Part shown: piece by piece, positions 44,431 through 57,763 of the stretch
Numbering within the stretch: the first letter of the stretch is position 1
Layout: each line of letters opens with the position of its first letter
Assembly (NCBI GenBank): GCA_948099385.1
Contig: CANUEZ040000168.1
Span: forward strand, 6,987,501-7,051,500
Direction of reading: 5' to 3'
Origin: Fasciola hepatica
Lineage: Eukaryota > Platyhelminthes > Trematoda > Plagiorchiida > Fasciolidae
DNA: 64,000 bases
Notes under the pieces: generated by a model
The model's database searches: none
What the model was told of the DNA's origin: nothing
The model's input: the letters and a program-made list of their open reading frames with translations, nothing else
Program-made: the position numbers and the translations under genes

Positions 44431-46840
44431 AGGACCAAGTAGTAGTTACTGATGTTGTTTCTATAGCATTGCTGAGGTTGGTTTCAGGGCAGCAGACGTG
44501 ATATAACTAAATAAGGGCAATAAATCGTGGAGCTGATGGGGCATATTGACAATCTGTGAGCAGTATTGCGGCGGTTTCTCTATAAATGAGAACGCATATT
44601 GAAGGACCTATTTCAAAGTGTAATTGGCAGGATCCCATAAGTTGGTTGGATGGAATCTTTCCTCCGGTCCATACTTTCGGTCTGTCGTTTATCACCATTA
44701 ACAGATGTAACCGAATTCCCATGGTGCTAGCTGTTGCAAAGTCCATGTTGAATGAAGTAGACTGCATGTCGTAGGTGCAATGAGTGGTACCCCGAGGGCT
44801 GCTCTACCCTGATCAGCAAGAACCGTGAGCGCATCGGGAACAGGAATTTCGAAACGGGGTGTGTTCGCCTTTTGATCTGGCAGGGTGTTGCTCTCATATA
44901 CTATGAGGATTACTGAATTGGAAAAACGGGGTCAATGCAAACACTTGGCAAGGGTGCAATCAAAGAGTCCAGTACTGGCTTCGCGCACATTTGGCAAGTA
45001 AAAATCAGCAGGTAAAGAAAGGTAAACCTTGTCACAACAAGACACGAAGCAAACTCAGGGGAGCTGTCTGGTCACAGATGCTGCTGGAAGAGCCCAAGTA
45101 AATGAGTATCATCACCGAAAGATCAGTGCAAAAAGGCAAGTGACTTCTGTATAACCTTGCTGATCCGGTGATTAAGGGGGCTCGGATTAGACGGGAAGCC
45201 GTCAGTGGGCAAGTTATAAACGGCCTGGGAAAGACCGGACCGCCTTCCATCGTAGAGTACGCTGATCGCTATAGAACGGGGAGGTGCTTGGAAGTTAACT
45301 CTCCAAAACTGCGGCCTCCGCTCATCGTAGTTGCCAGCACATACGGAAAGGACCTATTGCTAGGCCCACCGCAGGAGGGCTCGTAAAATCACGCCAGGCA
45401 CTCCCTTTGGTTCAAAGGCTGCATCGGGACAACATCTGTCACAATCACTGAGGCCGAGGCCCAAGCAGTTTGTTCCAGCGATAGAGAGAGCAGACAATGC
45501 AACTTTTGGCCACTGTATTCCGAAGGCCGCATTCTTTATCGACAGCCAAACCGGAAGCAAATGCTAGGCGTAACAGTTAGAGTAGTGAGAAGGACAAAGT
45601 AGCAGTACCCACCGGGAGCACAAAGCAGGCGGACGCTCGGCCTCTGCACATCTTCAAGCTAGGGGCATGACTGAAATGGAAACAGAAATGGCGGCGACGC
45701 CCGTCCAGTTCAGACAATGTCGGTGATAGGGACGAAAGCTGAACAACGGTAGTTGTGCAAACATTACCCAAATAGCTAAAGAAGCGTAGGTCCCTGAGCC
45801 CTCGAGAGGCAATACAGGGCCGATTAGTGAGGCAAGTGAGGCCTTAGATTTCCCCTTCAATATCATTACAATTACCACGCACTGTGTGGTCTTGAGGGTT
45901 CAAGAAAATACCTGCCAGTTAGCTGTTTCTGAAAAAACTGATTGTCTATTCGGAAATCGTGCCCGGGATTAAAAAAATGTTTTAATCAACACAAATAACT
46001 TGGTAGGGGGTAGCCACATACGGTACAAAAATATATGTGGCCTAAGAATTAAGTGGGAGAGTTACTGATTGGAACGAGTGAGTCAGCTATTGTGGCTATC
46101 TCGGAGACATAAAGAAGGAGCAAACTGCTGTGCAAATTCGGCCTACACTTTCTACGGACAGGATGGAACAGATGGTGGGTCGAGTGGCTAGCTCCCCCAA
46201 AAGGCTGATTATATTCATTGTGAGGCCCAGGCTACGCTAGTAACGGTCAACTGACGAGACACTGCCTTTCTTGGTCGGCAGGGGTAGTTTGTGTTCAAGG
46301 AGCGCCGTAAACGGATGGCTAAAAGGACTCCGGACGGTACCAAGTTCTGCAGGTGGAGCCAAGTTTGTCGCGGCGTTTTATCGTGACCAGAGGTATATTC
46401 TCTCAGCAATAAACCGGGTGATGAATGGGCCTCCAGGAAGATCATCAAAAGATATTTTTTGATGCGGGCCTCAAAACAAGCCTCACACAACCCGTAGGGG
46501 GTGATATTCCTCTGCGATCGGTAACTTTCTTTTACTCTATATCTGATAGTAATCACATATCTATCTGAAATCACCTGTCTGGTGGCAGAAGAGCCACCGG
46601 GAGAGGGCAGTCATGGATTCCAGCCAGAGATGTTCGCCGTAGGGCACGAAGAACAGAATGAAAGTTGGTTTGGAACCACGGTGGAGTGGACCAGGATCAG
46701 CTGATGGTGACGGCATGAAGCTTGTGTTGGTACCAGGAGCTGTCGGAGCCTCCTGTGGAAGAAAAACGGAGAGCAATGAAACTACGCTAATAAGCTCGGC
46801 GGACGAGTTTGCTCTGCTGGCCTTGAAAAGGGATAAGGGC
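44430..46840 (+). other. No secure gene; possible 5' part of the plus-strand LINE 'd'
   Basis: A KLRPPLIVVASTYGKD block at about 45,300-45,350 on the plus strand has the strand pattern of LINE ORF1 RRM-like domains and lies a suitable distance upstream of the RT at 47,440. I cannot find endonuclease blocks between them, so membership is uncertain. The rest of the interval holds only short frames. Confidence 0.3.
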
Positions 46841-48340
46841 CGTCCTTCTCGACGGAGGACAAAGATAACTAGAACGTGAACTGCAAAGGGCTGAGGGCTT
46901 ACGACGAACTTTGTTGCACGCACTACGCGTGGGTCACTTACAAGACAGACGTAAACCGGGCTCGGGCCCCTAATAGAGACGCAAGGTACAAGTATAAAAA
47001 AACATTGGCCAACTTTTTGAGGCAGGTCATATTTCTTGGCTTATGTGCTGTCCACGAAAAAGGAACTCGAAGAAACAGGCACCTGACGAATGCCCGATGG
47101 AAGAATGTCCCTTGAGGCTAAAGACAGGGCAGAAACCTTACTTGCTTTCTCAAAGAGCTCGCACTGTCAAGATCATGTGAATCCTGTAAATGGCTTAGGG
47201 AATGTGAGTGCGCCACAGCTTCAGGAGCTGAATGTAAGTGAAGCTCAGTTGTTCCAATTACTTAAACTTCTAATCAAGCAAAAAAGCCACACGTGATGCA
47301 GTCTATCCGGCGGTTGTCTAGTCTCTTTCCAGTGTCATATCGGGATATGTTACCCATCTGCTCGATGCTTCGATAGGGTAGGATGAGGTGGCAGAGGATA
47401 GGCCTAGAGCCACCATTGTAACAAAAAATAAGACGTTTTGCATGCAGAAGAAGGAGAATTATAGACTAGTCAAGCTGACACCAGTGTTATGTAAGCGACT
47501 GGGACGTAAGTTAAAGAAGCTATTTTGCTTCCATCCGGCTAATAACGGACTGAAGGCCCCGGTGCAGCATGACTTCAATAAAAAAGATCGTGTTTGACAA
47601 ACCCACTGGTGTTCTCGAATGACGTCACAAGAGAACGGATGAATCGTGACAGTGGAGGTTTTTCACTTTGACTTCAATAGAGCTTTCGACTCTATTTTAT
47701 AGTTTCCTTGACTCAAAGTTGCAGCCCTTTAGAATAATCTGGAAGGCACGTGATGGGATGACAAACCTAATTGGGAGTCACAGTTTCCGTGTCAACCTGA
47801 GTGCTTATTTATCGGGGTCGAAGCAGGTTATCAGCGGAGTCCCACGGGGTTCCGTGCTGGAACTTTTACTCCGCCTTCTCCGCATAGGTGACCTAAAAAA
47901 TGAAAAGAGCAACCCATGTTACGTCTTTGCGGGTGACGTGAGGATAGCAGGGACTTGGCTACCGTTCTCAGATGAGAGGGTTGATAGGATTTACCAATGA
48001 ATCTCGATGGAAGTCAGTTCTTGGCTAGGAGGAGCAAACGGAATTCCCTTTCAAAGTGTCTGAGGTAGAAGACCTGGGTGTGACAGTTACGGAAGAACTT
48101 CGGCATTCACTCACCTGCCAGAGAGCCGCAAACATGACCACAGGGGTAGTAAATGTGGTCCTGATACTGTCAGAAACACATATTAGAAGTTTTCGACCCA
48201 TTTCACGGGGTTTTGGGGTGCCCTCTTCCGGAGTACTTGGTGTGGATATCTGCCCCTTATGGTTGAAACAACGCGGAAAGCAACGAAGAAGAACAGCTAT
48301 TTGGAACTGGAATGATCATCGGTCAGATGAGAAAAATTAA
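46840..48340 (+). pseudogene. LINE 'd' reverse transcriptase remnant
   Basis: A charged linker (RYKYKKTLANFLRQ near 46,990) leads into RT: ENYRLVKLTPVLCKRLGRKL at 47,455-47,515 (usually NYRPVSLTS..CK..E). Next come HFDFNRAFDS in another frame (near 47,665), KQVISGVPRGSVLELLLRLL at 47,820-47,885 and CYVFAGDVRIAG with FAGD at 47,926-47,937 in place of FADD. The C-terminal VEDLGVTVTEELRHSLTCQRAA block (48,060-48,130) matches the usual 'kDLGV.vt..L....h...a..ka' segment after the catalytic region. Multiple frames are used, and the D-to-G change abolishes metal binding. Confidence 0.75.
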
Positions 48341-48598
48341 AGCAGCGACTGAAAGAATTGATCTTTCCGCTCCAGCTCGTGATGGAGGCCAGGGTGACTA
48401 AATAGAGTAGTTTGGGGTTTCAGATGTCTGCTGCATAAAAAAGGAGGTGGCATTTATGTTTCCGCTCCCAGGCTTGGCACAAAGGGACAAAGACCTAGGC
48501 TACAAAGGACGCTCTCAAGGTTGGACAGGCAAGCTGTTTGCCCCTACCACGGTCGTACCTTTAAAGAATGGGATGCCAGAGGATGCCGTTAGGTGCAG

Positions 48599-48937
48599 CT
48601 ATGCACCAACATTCTGGACCACCCTAGATCCACGCCATAGCATAGAGTTCCCAGCTGTAAGGTTGGTAAGCATAATATGGTCCGCCCCTAGAATCATTTT
48701 AACAAGTTTATGTCCTTGAAGGCGATACGGCCCCTCAAAATCTGACCTTTGGAACAAACATTCAACTTGCGGGGCTGGGAGCCAAGAAAGCTCGCTAACA
48801 ATCCCAACATATGGAAGCATGGCTGGTCTTGACCACTTTCGTACACTGAAAACTGAACTGAGCTGAAGCTGTGTCGCTGCCATTGGAAGGAAATGCACCA
48901 AACGGAGCTTAGCTGCTTTGATTCTAGGTGCCGACAA
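48599..48937 (-). pseudogene. Possible BEL/Pao protease-RT linker fragment
   Basis: A 112-codon minus-strand frame. LVHFLPMAATQLQLSSVFSV is followed by VGIVSELSWL and KLVKMILGADHIMLTNL. In BEL/Pao polyproteins the region after the protease has a hydrophobic stretch, then 'sWPHL', then 'v.iLIGaD', and the order here is the same. The following residues do not match well, and no knuckle or YVDD is nearby. A short decayed fragment is the best reading. Confidence 0.35.
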
Positions 48938-49169
48938 TTCGGTAATTACCTTTCACTGGAGATGATAATGCAGTTGGAGTGGACTGAGTTGCCGGATAAT
49001 TCGAAGTTTCCCTTGATAGCCGACTCTCATGAATATCCTAAGGGCAAAAATAGCGTAAGAAAACTGGAAAAAACGGTACTTTTTCAGGGTTTCAGCCGTG
49101 ATTTAGTGGCGGGCGGTACACAGTCCATAAGAAAGCTGGGTCGACTTCGGAAGCCCCGTCTTCGGCAAC

Positions 49170-52100
49170 TTAAGTGTTGATAATGTAGGTTACTTTCAGC
49201 TTTGCAGGGGATTCATCTACCTCCTTAAAAGCTGATGGGCTGTCGGCTGAACAAGCCTCCGGCGGGATTTTGTTCCAAAGTAAAAAGTGCATAAGTATGA
49301 AGAGATTGGACCGCAGGCTTGCCATAGATATAGGGACTATGACCGAGTTGTTTTGTCCCAATGAATACCGAGGGACTGTGGATATTATGAGTTGTGGAAG
49401 TGAGCCTCAAGCCTGGTGTTTACTGCGGTGAAGGAACAAACGGGGAATAATTTTTAGTATCCGTAGCCAAAATGGTTCTAGATATAGAAGGTGGGGCCTC
49501 CAGGGTTGTAGAATAAACTATTACTTTTCTGTGAATCATCGTTTTGCACTCTCAATGGATATTCCATCTCGCTGTCGCACGTTCGCATGGGCAGCTGAGC
49601 CGTGCTCCGGAAGTTGTCTATGAGAAGTTTTATAAACAGTGAGTTTATTTTTTCGTAGCAGACATGTCCTACACAGTGATTCATCTAATCTTCGGACCAA
49701 GAAATTCAAATGCTTTTGCGTCATGAAAAGTAAACGAGCAAAAGTATGAATCGCATTGAACTGTCTGACCATCTGTACCGAACAGCCCTGATGGAACAAA
49801 ACACCCAAGTTAGAATGCTACTTCCTTGGTGGAAAACTTCGTTAACCAGTTATTTCCCCAAGGGCTTAGTGAAATATGGTCCTACAAAATGTTACCGATG
49901 GCCGTGAGCAAACCCTAGGAGCCGGCGGTGTAGCGTTTGCCCTGGACGGTTATGTGCTCAAACGTACACACGATCGGCCTAAATCCGGTGCCCTTATGGA
50001 CACATGCTGGCAGTCGTTGAAGTCTGTCGTGCTTCTCCTCGGACAGCACCGACCAGTCACATTGTAACATTTGTTGCATAATCTCGCATGGGTCAATTCA
50101 GTCTTACAGTTGTTTTACTTTCTTGATGGCAGACCTGGTTGACTGAAGCACTTGCGCACGTGTTTGAGTCCTTAATTGCTTGCCTGTACCGGCGCTTGCC
50201 GTTCGTTCCTACCGAGTACACGTCCAACTGTACAAAAGGGCCTTCATCTTGCATTTCAAAACCGGGATGAAAGAAGAGGTTTATAATATTTTCACGTGGT
50301 CACGAGAGGGGAAGCAAATTCGGTGATAGATTACGCCAAAGTAATAGCTTACTTTTGCTGGAGACATTGCTGGTCCCAGAAAGCAACTTTCGGTAAATTC
50401 GCCAGTTACTGTTTTGGTTAATGACGCGGTGCCATTTGAGTTTGCTACCTGAAAGCTTGACGACGAGAAAACAGCCAAGAATATTAGGGGTCAACAATGC
50501 CTTGGGCTTAAGCTTTGCAAAAACTGTAGAATAAGAAACCTGGTCAAAAGATTTGGTCATATCGAAAAAAATATATTTATCCATGCATGGTTGTTGGCAG
50601 TTATCCTCGTGAGACTTATAAAACCGTCACACAAGCAGAACGTGAGAAGCGTTTGAAAAAGTCGTGCTGGACGGAATTTATAGGGTTTCTGAGAAAGTAA
50701 TTCTCAAGCTGAGCTTTCACTAGCCTTCATGTTGTCCTGGAGAAAGGTAGAGTTTGCTTGACAGGTCTATAGCTTGTCAAGTTCTGCTTTGATCACTATG
50801 AAATTAAGCACTAAGTGGGGTTATCCACTTGCTGGAATACAAACTATACGGGATAGGCAAGCTTAATGTTTGAAAACTGAACGGAAATGTCGAGTCCGTC
50901 CAAATCAAAAACGGCACCGGGTAAGACATCTGACTCCCGGTGGTGGGACTGTCTAATACTTGACAAGAGAGATGATATGTCGCTTGGGTGAAAGGGGACC
51001 ATGGACAGGTTTTTCGAGGACTTTAAAGTAGGATGAGTGATAAAGGTGGGGAGACATTTGTTAACGTGATGGCTAAAGCTTTAAAAGCCTCTGATATGCC
51101 TTGTGCTTTCAGTACTGAAGTGTTACTGAAAAGAGGAGGAGAAAAATTTAAGGTAGATTGGGTGCTTTCATGTTCCACAGTTTGGCTGAAGTCTTTACAA
51201 TTTTGGGTTGCTCAAAACTCGTTTTTCTTATATCTTTTACCCACATCGACTAAGAGGTGACATGTCGGTACAGGTGAACCTATTATGTTTATGATAAACC
51301 CCCCGCGTTAAGAATAGTACCTCGCACTTTCCAGAGTAGTTGTTTCCTTCGGGACATTTTGTCTAGTTTTGCGCTTTTGAGGGAACCATTTGTAAACGTG
51401 ATCATATCGAAGAATCAAAGCAAAATGGAATGCAGAATGCAGAAAAAATCATCCTCTTGTTAGACAAGTAAAGGAAAATGAAATAGGTCCCATTTAAAAC
51501 AAGCTCCTTGGGTATTTTTTGTGGTTTCTTGCAGGGATGGGAAACCTACAGCAAACCGAACAGTGATCACTCCCAGGAACTTTGTCTCCAATTAGTTTGG
51601 ACATCTGGTTTGCACCCAGGGCAGAGATTGAGTTTAAGATGTCCTTTAATCTCCCTTGGGAGGACACACTTTGAACGCTTAGCCAAACGCGAATAGCAGT
51701 CAAAAAACCAGGCGAGTCTTGTGGAGAAGGGATTGTTGACCAAAATACACTCCGAACATTAAAATCAATTGCCATGAGCTCGGAGTCCACCATGGAGATC
51801 TACGACAAAATTCAGTGTCAATAATAGTGAAGAAGTCACAACCATTTGGGCTAGGTGGATTTTAAAAACAGTTAATCAAAATTTCACGATCCCCAACCTC
51901 GATGCTGACATACTGAATCTTGTATGCTCTGAACAATGACGTGTTCAAACAGAAGCTCTACAAGGCCCTTCCTCGTATGCATCGGACAGTCTCCTCCACA
52001 TTGGCCTGATCCGTTTTCCCTGACGGCCATGTAACCCACTACAGCAGAATCTTCGGAGGGAGTTTTATCAGATCATCATGTTTAAGTTATTAAAGTGGAA

Positions 52101-52400
52101 ACATAATCTCCTGTAAGAGCCATGGAAGATACTGAGTGCGCCTTGTTTATTGCTGGCCGAGCACAGATTATTATCAGATGCAGATGCCCAGGTCGGAACT
52201 CATTACTGTGAACATAGCTAGAGGCTCCTCTAAAAATATGATCATCGTGAAATTGCAAGAGAAAAGATGGAAGTGGCTTAGGTGGCGTAGGTGTTTGCTT
52301 CAGGTAAAGGCGAACGTGGCAGGCCATCAGTTTGGACAATATTTATCATAATGCCGAGGACTCTTTTATTTGAGTAATTCAAAGTTTTAGATTGTTGCAA
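49170..52400 (-). pseudogene. LINE 'e' (endonuclease, RT, C-terminus), strongly decayed
   Basis: Minus strand, right to left. Endonuclease in frame 51,793-51,494: LMAIDFNVRSVFW (GDFN.P...W) and KVPGSDHCSVCC (SDH). RT: NSVQHDFFKR near 50,670, FFDMTKSFDQVSYSTVFAKLK in frame 50,584-50,300, a shifted SCFLGP and CFPSRDHVKI at 50,350-50,290 where SGVPQGSVLGP and FADDVKI are expected. C-terminal: ANVRQRDGISIESAKR (49,560) and SLRSNLFILMHFLLWNKIPPEAC (49,310-49,250), homologous to RQRDRIAFENVQR and LRSNFFINKYVSLWNKLP in element b. Sequence right of 51,800 may hold the endonuclease N-terminus. It is the most diverged of the related minus-strand LINEs. Confidence 0.68.
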
Positions 52401-54577
52401 AAGAGGTACTTCCGGAGTTCGGAGTGATTGAACTGTGAAAAAATTAAAATTTTCACTGGTAATCTTGACGTGATTTCTTCGCAGAGCAAACACAGGACAA
52501 ACTGTGATTTGCTTGCGAATGATATGAATAAAATGGATTAGTACCAAAGAAATGGAGCTGAACCTGGGAAGACAGAAGATTTATTAGTAAAAAGGGTAGA
52601 GTAGATTGCAGTTCTAGTCTGGTAAAGACTTCGTCATAACTAGTAGAGTAATTTTTAGGAGTACCGGTATAAAAAGAAAGCGGGGAAGAGTTTGTAATTC
52701 AGTAAATGAAAGAGGTAAACAAAAGTGGCTGAGGTCCCGTGGTAAACATTGGGTCGCTGGGCATTTGAAGAAGCGTACTCAGAAAGTTACACTGATGTAT
52801 GACGAGAGAAGGTATAGGTGGAAGGGGTTGAATAAGTTGATGACGACAAGCAGAATATTGATTACGGTCAGAAGCGTCTAAAGTGGTCGTCCCCAGGTAG
52901 TTTTTGACATTTTGTTAACGAAAAGGCTTTTTCAAACAGGAACTTCGGCGACCTTTGAATAATGACTGCATTGTTGTTCGCATTGACTAAATCCTCGCCA
53001 GGAGTACTTTGGGAAGAAAACAAATTGTTCTATTGAGGTTACTTTAGTAGAAAGCCATGAATCAATAAGGGTGATAGGGGCAATCGCTAAACAGTTCGCT
53101 GGGCTAGTGGTTTAGCCCCGAGAGAGAGGATTTGGAGAGTATGGGACTGTGCAAGGTTCCAACCTGGAGGGAAGGTAATGGCGGCTCGATCTATTTGAAA
53201 GTGCTCATTAGACCGCTGTACCTGTAGCGGTGATGTAGTTTCATCCAGGCCCCCCGATACTGGTCCAGAGTTGATGGGCAAATTCGGCGGGAAAGAAGAA
53301 ACCCCGGCTAGTGGCCACAGTCCTAGTGTTGAGAGATGAGTACCCGGGATATTAACTGATATTCTGTTAGTATTTCAGGATCAGGAAACCTTTCTACTCA
53401 AAACATTATTCCGTCGGCAATAATTTATTGATATGGTGATGAATTCTGCTGTCACGTTGTCATGGTAACAGAATTTAACTAATAAAACTGGTATTTATTA
53501 ATGAAAGTGCGTTCATCTTTTTGCCTCACAAGACCATCAGTGGTTCACTTGCTCGCGGGTCACATATGTGCTCCAGTTACCGTACATCTTCGAGACGGGG
53601 CTCAAAAGTTCATATTGTTTGCCAAAATGATGCCTTATCAACCTGCTGTCCAGACCCAATGAGGTACCGAATAATCGCAGCCAGTAATTTATGCTTCTTT
53701 GAAGTTCTTCGTACATTAATTTGTATAGGTATTAGCTGGAAGATGCTATCAGTGGTCCTACAGCCCCAGCTGAATTCGAAGAGGAAAATGGGGTGACTCT
53801 TCTAGTGTGTAATGATAGCATTGCTCCTGCAGTTTCTGAATATGGAGACAGAAGCTCACTGCTAGTGTAAGCTATTAATTTTTCTGCACCGATGATCGGC
53901 CACATCCCAACTTTTACCGCGAGTTAAGCTCCAGTGCAGTGAAAGATTCAGCATACATTTCTTCCTAAAATTATAACTTAGAATAAGAAACAAACGAGGA
54001 CTGCAAGAAAACTTCTCCGTTTACCTCCTCGGTGGGCCCAAGGCGTCAATATGTCGACGTGAATAACCAGGCGACTTATCACCAGGCTGTGTTATTTACT
54101 GAAATAATTTTGTTGTCATTTATTTATTCTCTTTCTTTTTGGCATATACCATGACAAATTTTACTACTACAGTTTAATAAGCACTTTATCTATAGGGAAA
54201 GAAATGTAAGGTTCTTTGGGCTTGTCATCAAACCGTGCCGTCTGTTCATGCGATGCAGTGCCATTTTTAGCCCTGCAACCTTGTCAAAAAGTTTGTTGAG
54301 TTTCATGGATTCAAGGGTGCACTCAACCGAGTAGACAGTAGATCGCTGATTGGTTTGTTACCCGTAGGACTCAAAACCACGGAAAGGCGATAAATTTTAT
54401 TGTACATTGTAAAACGTTATCAGTGCAGTCTTCTGACGAGATTTAGCGGAGTAGTGCAACCGCAGTTCTGCAAAAATGACCGAGTAGAATCAGTTCGTGG
54501 TTGCTCACAAAAGCCAAAGTCCATGCAATGTTATTTTATCAAGAATAATATTTATAGCTTTGCACGGTTGGCTGTGA
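52400..54577. other. No recognisable gene
   Basis: AT-richer than its surroundings, with only short frames (the longest is 91 codons at 53,521-53,796 plus, without motifs). It probably includes untranslated or decayed 5' sequence of element e. Confidence 0.45.
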
Positions 54578-56560
54578 AAATAATAATAATAATGGTATAT
54601 TTTTCGGCCACAGTCGAGACCCACGCGCTAGGGCATGATCAAAGTGAACAACTTTACCGGGTACGATAAACAATACACGAATTTCGGGAACGGGAGTCAA
54701 AAAAGTCAGCCGCAGAACAACAATGCTAAACATAGTTTCAACAAATCAAGCTAAAAACGGTTTCGCGTCAAATAAGGACCGGTTTTGAGTTCAAATTGGG
54801 CAATGGCACCCAGTGAGACTGCTGAAAAGAACGTCAATACATAGTGCTAAAGATGCATTATAAACCAAAATGATGCAAGCCAAGGACTGCAAAACCTCAC
54901 GTAGTTCTTCAAACGGGGTAAGTTATGAACCAAGAGAAATAAAGAGAAGAAAAAATCTTATGGAATTACACTCTGGATCACTGAAAACGTGAAAATGAGC
55001 TATCCACAAGGGTGATGTAAGCCCTGAATAACGGATCTCACGGGGTTAAACAAAAGCAGCTTGCTGTGAAAGGGAGAGACGTGGAACAAATTGCAACAAA
55101 CTGCTCTCGGGAACATTCTTGAATGTGGAAGAAACAGCAATCCAAAAAAGTTAGATTAATTTCGGGGTCATCAATCTGAATCATCCAGAAAAGAGAGAGC
55201 GCAACAACAGGGCTTTGGGTTAGTGAAGAATCGATTTCAAGCCTGGTGCCGTTCGAAGGAAAAATGAAAGTTGGCAAAAGATACCAGAGTAAAAAGCCTC
55301 CGTATAGGCTCCAGTCTTATTATGGTGAGTTGCGGATAGATATGTTGTCCTGTTGAATCTCTGTGTTATCCGGCGCCATTATTGGAAATCGCGGATGAGG
55401 AGGACGAGTGACCTCGCGTTTGGATGGCGCATCAAAATACGATGAATAGCCACTATGTTACATATTCAAACCATGATACTTCTTTGTTCCAGATGTGACC
55501 CACGGATAATTAGGGAGTGGCTGTCATTGGCAGTGTGCTTCATTCCTTGGGTTTCGGTCATCTGGTGGGGTGAGGGGTACAAGCCGATTACTGAGGCAGG
55601 CTGGAGGAGGTACAGAAAATGAAACTGATGACTGTTAGTGGCTGCTGCAGCAGCGGGTGGCGAGTGAACTGTTAGTTTTGTAGGCTCAAATAGTGATATC
55701 GGTAGACGAGGTGTTGCGATGAAAGACGCTAATCCATCTACTGATAAGCGTCCAGGAGTTTTTTATGTCATGCTACCTGTTTGTAGTTCTTCTTGTTATG
55801 AAAGGTTCAGGTAGGGTCTCCGTCGGCTCGAGTCTAAGTGTATTTCTTTGTCATTCGCTGTGGTGATTGCGATATTGAGTGAAGATAAATCCAAAATAAA
55901 TGGAGTTTCTTGTCCGGAAGTGGTTCCAGCTGAGTTGTTATAATAACTGACGACAATTTGTAAAGAACCGATAGGGTTTATTAGGAATAAGGGAAGATGG
56001 CCCAAAATACCCTGTGCTTACGCCGAATTCAGGATGTAGACCAGGGTGGAGGCGGTAAGACAGGTTTGAAAGGATGGCTTGTAAGTGAATGGTACTAGTA
56101 CCCTGGTAGCTTGGCAATATATTTGTCGCTATCTCTTCTGGTTAGTAGTTATCCTTTACCGAATAAATTCCGAGGAAAAGTAGAGTAAGGTTGTAGAAGA
56201 AAATATCAAGGGTGTCGGGGGTGAGGCGTTGGAGGAAATTGGTCTTGCACAAAGAAAAGTAGACATGGGTTCGGCTGTTCTCCAAATCGATGGTGCTGGC
56301 TTATTAGGACTATACTTGAGGATGAGCAAGATAATCTCATGAAGTGGTGAATGCATCTTTACTGTGATATACGTATGGTCGTTAGCATACTGCAAAGCGG
56401 GACAAAACCAGTGTGGGGACTGGTTTGGAAGCAGTGGGAAGTGAGAACAGGATGGGGCTGAATGTTTGTCCGGGAGGCAAACTCTTGCGGTCCACATTCA
56501 GAAATTAAGGGACGCTGCAATGATTTCCCATCCTCCGTTGTTGTATTTTGGAGCATATGA
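54578..56560 (-). mobile_element. AAT-tailed dispersed family f, copy 2
   Basis: Left end: AAT run, GGTATATTTTTCGG, a 7-bp stem with CACA loop (54,602-54,619) and GCATGATCA. It parallels 25,085-27,060 throughout, including CCAAAATGATGCAAGCCA about 290 bp in, GTGGTTCCAGCTG near 55,920 and GGACTGGTTTGG near 56,415. The RT-like frame at the right end is at the same distance from the left end (about 1.58 kb) in both copies. It is moderately diverged from copy 1. Confidence 0.68.
56156..56497 (-). pseudogene. Possible RT-like fragment in family f copy 2
   Basis: A 113-codon frame with ALQYANDHTYITV (YAND at 56,378-56,389), the counterpart of 26,670-27,029. Protein similarity extends about 45 residues around the motif, from the PNQSPHWF block to LILKYSP. 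Both copies carry N at the first catalytic position. Confidence 0.35.
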
Positions 56561-56909
56561 CAATTCTAGGAGCATAACAGAAACATGAAGAGGGTCTGTG
56601 GAAATAAGAATGTTCCGGTAATACAAACTACCTTGTTAGTTCCAGTTGGACAACAGCTTATTTTGCAATGTCGTGTACCTATTTTGAAAAAAAAATCGTT
56701 TGCCAGATACCTTTGTCAACTAGCACACAAACTGAACTTATCTCTCAAGGCGTTCATCAGTTTTTGTCAGCTACTGCTTTGTCCATGTTGTAGTAGCTCG
56801 TCTCATATCTGCTAACATCAATGAAGTTTCACAGCCCCCTTTGAGTGCGGTGACCTTGCGTAGCGGAATCTTTCCACCACTTCACTAGTAGTTGATAAAC
56901 TGAAATATG

Positions 56910-57360
56910 ACATAACCTAGGTAGGCAGGTGTTCCGAATGCGTTTTTACCAACTGAAGACGGTGTGACAGTTGGAGAATGGCCCGGGCACCTGCCCAACA
57001 CAAGAACCAATTGGACCGCAGACTAGTCCCCGGGGGAAAAGTTGTATGCAAGCACAAATAGCCCGGGAAATTTTGCGCCATCTGCGCAATCACGGCTTTC
57101 ATCCAGGAAATGAATGAGCAGAGGGTAGTTTTCTCTCTGTGTTGGCTCAAATAGCTGATACAATGGAAAGAGTAATTTGCCATGTTTCAAGATGCAATAC
57201 ATATAGCGAAAACTGTGTGTGAAGTTCCTTACAATTGACAGGGGTAAATGATCAGTAGCAGTGGAAAAAGCCACTATTTCATAACTTCTATACGCACATC
57301 TATTTCTGAATCGGGCGTTTAGATAAAATTGCCAGCTGCTACTAGGCTTCCAGAGCACGA
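56910..57360 (-). pseudogene. Possible LINE RT C-terminal fragment
   Basis: Frames 57,358-57,023 and 57,183-56,917 give NFTHSFRYMYCILKHGKLLFPLYQLFEP and then SLRSNWFL. These resemble in order the C-terminal segment of elements b and e (RR..NNLLVFHNILK..., then LRSNFF...WNKLP). Similarity is modest and there is no upstream RT, so this is tentative. Confidence 0.35.
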
Positions 57361-57763
57361 ATGTGCAGCCGAATGAGTAATTTGTGTGAACGGAGCCAGC
57401 ATGTGTAGCAGGTCTTCAATGGATGACATCTGTTTTCCCTTTTGAATTTCCTTAGATTTCGGCATAATTACTTTGTTCAGCCATGTAAAATAAGTTCACT
57501 AGAGCTACAGAGAAAGGCTCCTGTTTGAGCTGTACACTGGAAAATGCTGGTATTGGCTCACTTATCCTGGAAGCGGCAAACGGCGCACTGAAGTGTTAAG
57601 GGAGCTTGTTCACCGGTGTGACGTCAGGCTTGTGCGAGTGGTTTTAAAATGGACACTGATCAAGTAGGTAGGTATTCAGCAGTTTCAGGAGTTACATGGC
57701 ATAGGTTTTACATGTTGTATCCCAAAAATTCAAAGGAATTATACACAATTACTTATGGAGATA

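Noticed and set aside
52400..54577. Host exon in the AT-richer interval
   Set aside because: No frame over 91 codons, no domain and no consistent splice-site arrangement that I could support.
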